A stretch of 16,194 nucleotides of DNA from an uncultured bacterium (GTDB lineage: Bacteria; Bacillota; Clostridia; Christensenellales; Borkfalkiaceae), in assembly GCA_934871445.1 (NCBI GenBank), contig CAKXBD010000034.1, positions 1-16,194 of the forward strand, read 5' to 3'. The notes under the pieces are model-generated. The model made no database searches. It was not told where the DNA came from and saw nothing but the letters and a program-made list of their open reading frames with translations. Positions 5,579 to 11,414 of this stretch are shown piece after piece (positions within the stretch are counted from its first letter, which is position 1; each line of letters opens with the position of its first letter). The position numbers and the translations under genes were made by a program.

Positions 5579-6607
5579 TTATGCCGTCGCTGAATAGCTT
5601 CCGTTCGGGAAAACGGAAATCATAATATTCCCCGATTGGTCGGTACGATAAACTTTTGAGCCCGCAGCGGCGAGTCCGTCACAAACTTCGGCAGACGGAT
5701 GCCCGTAAAGATTATCCTTTCCGCAGGAAATAATCGCCGTCTCTACGCCCAAGTATTTGACAAATTCTTCACCGGTGCCCGTGGCGCTTCCGTGATGGGA
5801 GACTTTTAATATCTCCGTACTATCGAGCCTTACGCCGTAATCCTCAAAAAAATTCAATTCGGCATCTCGAATCAGAGTTTCCTCTATTCGAGAGGTAGCG
5901 TCGCCGCAGAACAGGGTACTCGTTCCGAAATAATCCAGCCATACTACCGCAGAGGTATCGTTGAGGTCGTTTTCCGTATAATCTCCGCCGTTCACCTTAT
6001 CATAAGGACTGCCGCCCGGATTTCCCGCACGGTACGGGGAAAGGAAAACTAACGAATACGGATATTCTCCCTCCGAAAAAATACGGAGATACCGCTCGGA
6101 ATATATTATCCGAGCATCACTTTCCGCTACGGAAGCATAAAATTCCGCATATTCACGGTTGATATTGACGTCTTTGATTTCAGGAATATAAACGGTTTTC
6201 GCTCCTTTTACCTCCATTATCTCGGCGAGACCGCCGCAGTGGTCGGAATCGGAATGCGTGAGCAAGAGAAAATCCAAGGTATCGATCTTCAAGGCGTTTA
6301 TATATCGCAAAATTGTTTTCGTATGCTCCGCCTTCCCGTCGCCGCCGTCTATCATCATCGTCCTGCCGTCGGGAAATTCTACGAGCGCGCAATCGCCCTG
6401 TCCCACGTCGAGAAAATGAATACGAAGTTCGCCCTCTTTCCGTTTCGAAACATCGGGAAGTCCCACGTAATATTTCCACGTCGACGCGGGATAAAAGGCC
6501 GAAAAAATGCACAGCCCCGCCATCAGAAAGACCACAATCGCGAGAATGATCGCCTTTATTTTTCTGCCCTTTGCGGCAGCTTTTTCTTTCTCCTGTCTAT
6601 AATTCAT
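5579..6607 (-). CDS. Membrane-anchored ComEC/Rec2-like metallo-beta-lactamase-fold protein, 342 aa
   Basis: A basic N-terminus is followed by one membrane segment (about 18-38), so the rest is predicted to face outward. The MBL domain covers about 60-335. It has the opening LRIHFLDVGQGDCALVEFPD, metal-site motif His118-x-Asp120-x-Asp122-His123 (LTHSDSDHCGG), NDTSAVV at 216-222, Asp236 in CGDA, SHHGS at 270-274 and GHP at 302-304. These motifs match the ComEC C-terminal/competence-type MBL group, known or suspected to act on DNA or other phosphodiesters. The ComEC channel itself is absent, so it is a stand-alone secreted hydrolase. The start ATG overlaps the stop of the alarmone synthetase (ATGA, 6607-6604), so the two are translated together. 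Confidence 0.9.
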   Translation of the reverse strand: MNYRQEKEKAAAKGRKIKAIILAIVVFLMAGLCIFSAFYPASTWKYYVGLPDVSKRKEGELRIHFLDVGQGDCALVEFPDGRTMMIDGGDGKAEHTKTILRYINALKIDTLDFLLLTHSDSDHCGGLAEIMEVKGAKTVYIPEIKDVNINREYAEFYASVAESDARIIYSERYLRIFSEGEYPYSLVFLSPYRAGNPGGSPYDKVNGGDYTENDLNDTSAVVWLDYFGTSTLFCGDATSRIEETLIRDAELNFFEDYGVRLDSTEILKVSHHGSATGTGEEFVKYLGVETAIISCGKDNLYGHPSAEVCDGLAAAGSKVYRTDQSGNIMISVFPNGSYSATA

Positions 6608-7293
6608 TTTTCCCGAAGCAAAATCGGTTTCGGCTGCTCACGGATTCCGCGGCAAATTTTTTGCATGCGTTCTTCGACCGCAAATAAATCATCCGCACAG
6701 GCTTTGAGCTCCTCCCGATAAGACTCTAATAAATCCGCATTGACCTTATAAGAGACTTCATGTTCCAAGCTCGCCCACATATTCATGGAAATCGTCCTGA
6801 GCTGAATTTCCACGGGCACGCCCATTTGTAACGTAGACAGGGAAACGGGAATTTCTACGATAAGATGCAGACTTCTGTAACCGTTCGTTTTGGGCGTCTT
6901 TATGTAATCCTTTTCTTTCAAAAGACGGATTCCGTTCTGATTGAGAAATACGCGGGCTATTTTGTAAATATCCTCAATATAGCCGCAGACTACCCGCACG
7001 CCCGCAATATCCGTGAGTTTCGTCAAATTCTGCGGGATTTGCTCGTATCCGCGGCGATGCAGTTTTTCATAAGCGCTCTCTACCGTTTTCAAACGGCTTT
7101 CGATATTATGTATAGGGTCGTGCCCCTGAATCATGCTGAATTCGTCGTCGAGAATTTCAAACTTTGCGCACGCGGTTTTCAGCGCGCCCGAGTAAAGAGG
7201 TTTCAAGCGCATATATTCCCGGATAAACGCCGCGTCGGGTTCCTCCCCTGCGGAAAACGCAACGTTTCCGAAAAAATCTTTTTTGAGAGTCAT
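6604..7293 (-). CDS. Small alarmone synthetase (RelQ/YjbM-like GTP pyrophosphokinase), 229 aa
   Basis: The protein should make (p)ppGpp from ATP and GDP/GTP in the cytoplasm. The RelA/SpoT synthetase domain spans about 40-205, with DPIHNIESRLKT, LTDIAGVRVVC (93-103), the substrate loop KTPKTNGYRSLHL (132-144), VEIQLRT (161-167) and MWASLEHEVSYK (172-183). No hydrolase, TGS or ACT domain is present, and the length fits the small synthetases. I chose ATG 7293, which has GGAGG at 7309-7305. A GTG at 7311 is in frame but would lie at the predicted transcript start. It has its own promoter just upstream and overlaps the MBL gene that follows. Confidence 0.93.
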   Translation of the reverse strand: MTLKKDFFGNVAFSAGEEPDAAFIREYMRLKPLYSGALKTACAKFEILDDEFSMIQGHDPIHNIESRLKTVESAYEKLHRRGYEQIPQNLTKLTDIAGVRVVCGYIEDIYKIARVFLNQNGIRLLKEKDYIKTPKTNGYRSLHLIVEIPVSLSTLQMGVPVEIQLRTISMNMWASLEHEVSYKVNADLLESYREELKACADDLFAVEERMQKICRGIREQPKPILLREK

Positions 7294-7318
7294 TTTTCTT
7301 TTTTCCTCCACCCTTTTT

Positions 7319-7347
7319 ATTATACCACGAATCTATACGAAAATCAA
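7319..7347 (-). promoter_or_regulatory. Promoter of the alarmone synthetase-MBL pair
   Basis: On the minus strand TTGATT (7347-7342), a 17-bp spacer and an extended -10, TGGTATAAT (7327-7319). The start would be near 7312, giving a leader of only about 19 nt. This supports the ATG at 7293 and makes the pair independent of the LysR gene upstream. Confidence 0.7.
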
Positions 7348-7409
7348 TACCGTCTGCGTTTTTTCATCAAGTATTCACGAAATTTTGCAAATTCCTTTCC
7401 GCCCTCCGT

Positions 7410-8303
7410 TTACTTCCCCTGACGGACCAGTCGGAGCAACTCCTTCGCCGCCGCAGATAGAGGATAATGCGGGTTATAGACCACGGAGACGATACGTTCC
7501 GGAATTTCCTCTTTCAAGCTGATTTTTACAATTTCTCCCGCCTTCAATGCGGGAAGCGCCAATTCTTCGGGAACAAACCCCACGCCCAAATTGCGGCGAA
7601 TAAAAGGTATAATCAAGTCGGAGGTATTCAATTCGATATCGGGACGAAATTCCAGTCCGGCCTTCGCGTATACCGCCTGATAAAAGATATACGCGGAGGA
7701 AGCGCTGCGGCTGAGCGAGATGAGCGGATATTTTTTCAAGTCCTTCAACCGATAACTGCCGTGTGCCAGCTCGATATAATTCGCATTCCCTATCAAAATA
7801 TCCCGAAAAGGGTGAAGGTCCGTTTGTTTGAGCGGAGACGGAGCTTCGGCGGGCGAAGCGACGAAAGCGAAATCCGAACGGCCGCTGACGACGTTCTCTA
7901 TTGCCTGCGTCGTGGAAACGTTAGTGACTTTCAAACGGATTTGCGGATGTCTGTCGTGAAATAGCCCCAATTTTTCCAAAAGGAAACAGTGCAAAGAAGT
8001 CTCGGTGGCGCTGACATACACCGAACCGCTCTGCAAGGAGGTTTCCCCGCCTAGCTTTTCTTCCCCTTTCAATATTTTTTCGTAAGCGGGCGCAATATAG
8101 GAATAAAGGAGTTCCCCCTCCGTCGTCAGAGTCACGCCTCTCTTTCCGCGGATAAAGAGACGACAGCCCAAATCGCTTTCGAGATTTTTTATCGTTCTCG
8201 TCACCGTGGGCTGGCTGGTCAGAAGGACGTCCGCCGCCCTCGTAAAGTTACGATATTTCGCCACATAATAAAATATGCGGTAATAGTCCAAACTTGTAAG
8301 CAT
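7410..8303 (-). CDS. LysR family transcriptional regulator, 297 aa
   Basis: The ATG at 8303 follows a GAGGA site (about 8312-8316). Residues 1-62 hold the winged helix-turn-helix typical of the family: FYYVAKYRNFTRAADVLLTS, then QPTVTRTIKNLESDLG, then LFIRGKRGVTLTTEG. Residues about 90-295 form the periplasmic-binding-protein-like effector domain (VYVSATETSLHCFLLEKLGLF, a second lobe, then LGVGFVPEELA). Length is usual. It is transcribed away from the DUF1275-atp operon. The shared 231-bp gap contains two T-N11-A dyads of the kind LysR proteins bind, so this operon is the likely target. The effector is unknown. Confidence 0.93.
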   Translation of the reverse strand: MLTSLDYYRIFYYVAKYRNFTRAADVLLTSQPTVTRTIKNLESDLGCRLFIRGKRGVTLTTEGELLYSYIAPAYEKILKGEEKLGGETSLQSGSVYVSATETSLHCFLLEKLGLFHDRHPQIRLKVTNVSTTQAIENVVSGRSDFAFVASPAEAPSPLKQTDLHPFRDILIGNANYIELAHGSYRLKDLKKYPLISLSRSASSAYIFYQAVYAKAGLEFRPDIELNTSDLIIPFIRRNLGVGFVPEELALPALKAGEIVKISLKEEIPERIVSVVYNPHYPLSAAAKELLRLVRQGK

Positions 8304-8337
8304 AAAGATTTTTCCTCTCGTCCTTTTCTTTAATTAT

Positions 8338-8366
8338 AGTATAGCTTTGAAACAGAAGTACGTCAA
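8338..8366 (-). promoter_or_regulatory. Promoter of the LysR gene
   Basis: On the minus strand TTGACG (8366-8361), a 17-bp spacer and TATACT (8343-8338), overlapping a TATAAT. The outer LysR dyad begins 7 bp upstream of the -35, which fits autoregulation. Confidence 0.65.
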
Positions 8367-8372
8367 GTCTTT

Positions 8373-8415
8373 ATCATACGTTTTTATAATTATAATCATA
8401 AATTTTTGATATGAT
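8373..8415. promoter_or_regulatory. Two tandem LysR-type operator dyads (T-N11-A)
   Basis: ATCAT-N11-ATTAT lies at 8373-8393 (one mismatch in the dyad) and ATCAT-N11-ATGAT at 8395-8415 (perfect dyad). The two are 22 bp apart, two helical turns. The inner site is centred on 8405, which is -65 from the predicted atp transcript start near 8470, the classic LysR recognition-site position. Binding by the divergent LysR protein is inference. Confidence 0.6.
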
Positions 8416-8434
8416 ATATATACCTTCAATCCGT

Positions 8435-8463
8435 TTTACAAAACGCGAAAAATGGGGTATAAT
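8435..8463 (+). promoter_or_regulatory. Promoter of the DUF1275-ATP synthase operon
   Basis: TTTACA (8435-8440), a 17-bp spacer and TATAAT (8458-8463). The predicted start is near 8470, leaving a leader of about 65 nt. The leader holds a small hairpin, TTGTC (8491-8495)/GACAA (8503-8507), and then seven Ts (8511-8517), which might act as a weak attenuator. Confidence 0.75.
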
Positions 8464-8534
8464 AACGAACGCGCGGGGAAATGAGAGACCTTGTCGGTTT
8501 CAGACAAAAATTTTTTTGAGGTCATAGATAAACG

Positions 8535-9287
8535 ATGCAAGCTCCCTCACCCGACAAACCGAAATCCGACCCGTTTGAACTATTGCCCGCCATTCTCATT
8601 CTGGGCTTTGCGGGCGGATTTTTCGACGCTTACACCTATGTAGCCCGCGGGGGCGTATTCTGCAATGCACAGACGGGAAATCTCATTCTCATGACTTTGG
8701 GAATCTGCGGCGGCGAAGGCGTAAGAGCACTCAGATATCTCATTCCGGTAGCGTTTTTCGTCTTGGCCAATATCGTGGGCGACATCACATACCGAGCGGC
8801 GAAGAAGCGCGCCGAAAAGAAGGGCATCGGCTCAGAGGAAGGACGATTTCTTTATCAAAGCGCCATTCTGGCGACTGAGACCGCCATTTTGACGGCGGTG
8901 GGATTTATCCCCGTCACCTTTCCCGCGTTGCTTCCCAATGCCTTGATTTCTTCCGTTGCGGCATTACAGTATCATGCCTTCCGCGATATGAACGGCGTGG
9001 CGCTCTCTACGGTATTCTGTACCAATAACCTGCGGCTGTTGAGCGGTCATCTCTTTACCGCGGCCGCCGACAAAGACAAACTTTCGCTGAAAAAAGCGGG
9101 ATATTATATCTTGCTCATCGCCCTCTTTATCGCGGGCGTCACGGCGGGATATTTCCTCACCGTTTGGGCGAAACAATATGCGATTCTGTCCGTTTCCGCG
9201 CTCTTCGCGCTTCTCGGTCTGGGAATTTTCCTCGGACGGCGAAACAATAAGAGGCGCTCGGACGGAACGGAAAAGGAGGTTTTATGA
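8535..9287 (+). CDS. DUF1275 (YoaK) family membrane protein, 250 aa, first gene of the atp operon
   Basis: The ATG at 8535 follows GAGGT at a somewhat long 12 nt. Membrane segments are seen at about 15-35, 65-85, 107-130, 133-147, 188-210 and 213-234. The family signature is visible: GGFFDAYTYVARGGVFCNAQTGN (27-49, split here by function) and the second-half FCTNNLRLLSGHL (161-173). The function of DUF1275 proteins is unknown. Its TGA overlaps the atpB ATG (ATGA, 9284-9287), and the atpB ribosome binding site AAGGAGG lies inside its last codons, so AtpB translation is probably coupled to it. It occupies the place of the usual atpI gene. The basic C-terminal tail is RRNNKRR. Confidence 0.9.
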   Translation: MQAPSPDKPKSDPFELLPAILILGFAGGFFDAYTYVARGGVFCNAQTGNLILMTLGICGGEGVRALRYLIPVAFFVLANIVGDITYRAAKKRAEKKGIGSEEGRFLYQSAILATETAILTAVGFIPVTFPALLPNALISSVAALQYHAFRDMNGVALSTVFCTNNLRLLSGHLFTAAADKDKLSLKKAGYYILLIALFIAGVTAGYFLTVWAKQYAILSVSALFALLGLGIFLGRRNNKRRSDGTEKEVL

Positions 9288-10057
9288 ACTTATCTTCGCT
9301 TTTGGCGGGAGATGTGGGCGACATCATGAAGGAAGAACTGCTTCCCGAAAATGTTCCCCTTTTCGGAAATCTGTTCGGTGAACATCTCATGGTAAATCCG
9401 AGTTTCCGCACGGCCTTTTTCCTTACCCTTTTAGTATTGGCCTTCGGACTCATTTTCCGATTTATCATCTTCCCGAGATTCAAAAAGGTTCCCGGAACGT
9501 TTCAGGCCCTGATTGAAAAGGCCTGCGAAATGGTGGAGGGAATCGCCAAAGACAACAGCCCGCACAGTTATACCTTTATAGCGACTTTCTCGTTCGGCTG
9601 TTGGGTATACATCGGCTTGGGCACCCTCTGCGAGATTTTGGGCATACGGGCTATTCTCGTCGATTTGAACGCCTGTATCGCGCTCGCCGTCACGTCCTAT
9701 TCCATTATGCTTTTCGGCGGCATCAAATTCAATAAGCTCCGCGGCGCGGGAAGCGTCCTCAAAGACTTTTCCCTGCTCCTTTCCATGAGCTTCCGATTGT
9801 TCGGCAGTATGATCGGCGGACTATTGATTACCGCCCTCGTATATCATTATATCGTCCTTTCCATCGGAGTCCCCGTGCTTGTCGGCGTCGTGTTCACCCT
9901 GTTCCATGCGGTGATTCAGTCCTATGTGTATACGCTTCTGACCGCAATGTTCTACGGGGAAGCCACCGAGCCGCGGGAGTTGGACGGGTCTGCCCTGAAA
10001 ACCAAAAAGAAACGGGAACGCCGCAAAAAGGCGGAAACCGAGGCAAAAGAAGCCTGA
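9284..10057 (+). CDS. atpB: F1Fo ATP synthase subunit a
   Basis: Subunit a forms the ion half-channels of Fo beside the c-ring. The essential arginine is Arg171 in SFRLFGSM, and the conserved Gln of the last helix is Gln212 in VIQSYVYTLLTAMF. Membrane segments occur at about 42-64, 97-120, 128-147, 160-190 and 196-224. Departures from the usual form: the Asn four residues after the Arg (E. coli N214) is Ser175, the Glu nine residues after (E. coli E219) is Leu180, and the acidic or His residue usually seven before the Gln is Thr205, while a His sits four before (His208). The C-terminus has a charged tail of about 20 residues, rich in Lys and Arg. Context makes the identity certain. Confidence 0.95.
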   Translation: MNLSSLLAGDVGDIMKEELLPENVPLFGNLFGEHLMVNPSFRTAFFLTLLVLAFGLIFRFIIFPRFKKVPGTFQALIEKACEMVEGIAKDNSPHSYTFIATFSFGCWVYIGLGTLCEILGIRAILVDLNACIALAVTSYSIMLFGGIKFNKLRGAGSVLKDFSLLLSMSFRLFGSMIGGLLITALVYHYIVLSIGVPVLVGVVFTLFHAVIQSYVYTLLTAMFYGEATEPRELDGSALKTKKKRERRKKAETEAKEA

Positions 10058-10189
10058 TTACCCAAAAATAAATGCGTAACAAAAACATTCCGAATATAAA
10101 ACAAAAAAATTAAACGGGAAACAGAGGTCAAATCTTCAAACGCCTCAAATATAAAATCAAAAAATACTTAATACAAGGAGAAGATACTT
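10058..10189 (+). promoter_or_regulatory. A-rich leader before atpE
   Basis: This 132-bp gap is the only long gap inside the operon. It is strongly A-rich, with few G residues and little structure, and ends in AAGGAG (10175-10180), 9 nt before the ATG. Unstructured A/U-rich leaders raise translation of the c subunit, which is needed in many copies; here this is inference from the sequence. A segmental promoter is not evident. Confidence 0.5.
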
Positions 10190-10444
10190 ATGAATACTTT
10201 GGCATTATTGGCTATGACGGATACGGGAGCAAAAGCGGTTGCGGCGGCTATCGCCATTCTCGTCGCAGGTGCGGCGGCTATCGGTATGGGTATCGCAATC
10301 GCCAAGGCACTCGAAGGAATTGCGCGTCAGCCGGAATCGGAAAAGAAAATTTCCAAGACCCTCATTCTCGGACTCGTATTCCTCGAAACGTGCGTCATTT
10401 ACGCGCTGGTCGTCGCCATTCTCGTCATTTTCGTTCTCGGGTAA
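10190..10444 (+). CDS. atpE: F1Fo ATP synthase subunit c
   Basis: A hairpin of two membrane helices (about 12-40 and 55-82) with the conserved polar loop ARQPE (45-49) that contacts gamma and epsilon. The ion-binding carboxylate is Glu66 in FLETCVIYAL. Thr67 next to it and Tyr71 match the pattern of sodium-type rings, but the helix-1 Gln of those rings is Met33 here, so the coupling ion cannot be decided. The length of 84 aa is usual. The helix-1 glycine pattern is partly replaced by alanine (AGAAAIGMGIA). Confidence 0.95.
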   Translation: MNTLALLAMTDTGAKAVAAAIAILVAGAAAIGMGIAIAKALEGIARQPESEKKISKTLILGLVFLETCVIYALVVAILVIFVLG

Positions 10445-10456
10445 GCGAGGCAGGCT

Positions 10457-10972
10457 ATGACTGAAAGCTTACTTACTTCTATTCTCGGATTGGATTTGAC
10501 GGATTTCCTCCTCCATCTCCTCAACTTTCTCATATTGGTCGGCGGCATAGGCATACTCGTTTATAAGCCTGTAATTCGCTTCGTACACGCCCGCCGCGAA
10601 GAAATACAGCGGCAGGAAAACGAACACAACGCGAAAATGCAGGAAGCCGAATCTACCAAAGCTAAATATACAGCTCTCATCGGTACGGCGGAACAGGAAA
10701 TTGCCGAGAAAAAGAAAGATATGGAAAAACAGACTGCCGTCGCCGCGGAAAAGACATTGACGGAAGCCCGCGTTCGCGCCGAAAAAATTGTGAAACAGGC
10801 GGAGGACGAGGCGAAAAACGAAAAGACAAAGGCAATGTCCTCCATGAAAGGCGAAGTGGCGGAGGTCGCCGTGCTCATCGCTTCCGAAATCCTTAAAAAA
10901 GAGATTTCCAAAGAAGAAAACGACCAACTTATCGACAATTGTCTGAAAGAATGGGAGAACGACGATGACTAA
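10457..10972 (+). CDS. atpF: F1Fo ATP synthase subunit b
   Basis: Residues about 14-38 form the membrane anchor (TDFLLHLLNFLILVGGIGIL), and KPVIRFVHARREEI begins the stalk. The rest (about 45-165) is a long, charged, Ala-rich helix with the right-handed coiled-coil look of b subunits, ending ENDDD. Length 171 aa is normal, so no delta domain is fused to it, which matters because AtpH lacks its N-terminal domain. It starts 12 nt after atpE and overlaps atpH by 8 nt. Confidence 0.93.
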   Translation: MTESLLTSILGLDLTDFLLHLLNFLILVGGIGILVYKPVIRFVHARREEIQRQENEHNAKMQEAESTKAKYTALIGTAEQEIAEKKKDMEKQTAVAAEKTLTEARVRAEKIVKQAEDEAKNEKTKAMSSMKGEVAEVAVLIASEILKKEISKEENDQLIDNCLKEWENDDD

Positions 10973-11414
10973 ATTTACCATACTGACTCCGAAACCCGTC
11001 ACGCCTTCGGAAAAACAAAAGCTCGATTCTTTTTTCGCAGAACGTTACGGGACGGGAGCCGTCATCGAATACGGTACGGACAAAAATTTACAGGAAAATC
11101 TAGTCGTTTCCGACGGCAAAAACGAGAGTGCATTCACAAAGATCACCATCGTTTCTTCCGTCGAATTGACCGCCGCACAAAAACAGCGGATAGAAGATAC
11201 CTTTCGTAAAAAGTACGGTCACGGAATCCTCGCGGAATACCTCATCGACGATTCCCTGATCGGCGGTCTTCTCGTATTCGACGGAAAAACCGTATATGAT
11301 TCGCACGCCGAACGGGAGAAAAATCCCAAACACGGACACAGGACGGTCTATGACGGTTCGGTAAAAACCAAACTGGAAAGTATAAAGGAAAGGCTTATCC
11401 ATGGACACGATTAA
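10965..11414 (+). CDS. atpH: F1Fo ATP synthase subunit delta, atypical: tandem C-terminal domains, 149 aa
   Basis: The place between atpF and atpA and the block ITIVSSVELTAAQKQRIEDT ... DDSLIGGLLVFDGKTVYD (60-112) identify the C-terminal domain of delta/OSCP. The normal N-terminal six-helix bundle (about 105 residues, which caps the alpha N-termini) is missing. Residues 1-53 instead align without gaps to 57-109, with about 20 identities (shared T-K-x-T-I, K-Q, Y-G-x-G, E-Y, D, L-V, D-G-K), so the protein looks like two copies of the C-terminal domain. Copy 1 lacks the LIGG motif. Seventeen residues are inserted between TVYD (109-112) and the final TVYDGSV (127-133). Usual length is about 175-180 aa. 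It overlaps atpF by 8 and atpA by 14 nt. Confidence 0.85.
   Translation: MTKFTILTPKPVTPSEKQKLDSFFAERYGTGAVIEYGTDKNLQENLVVSDGKNESAFTKITIVSSVELTAAQKQRIEDTFRKKYGHGILAEYLIDDSLIGGLLVFDGKTVYDSHAEREKNPKHGHRTVYDGSVKTKLESIKERLIHGHD

Noticed and set aside
8384..8395. 12-bp palindrome TTATAATTATAA
   Set aside because: AT-rich and already covered by the LysR dyads; not counted as a separate site.
10072..10113. 13-codon ORF in the gap before atpE
   Set aside because: No ribosome binding site and A-rich sequence; chance.
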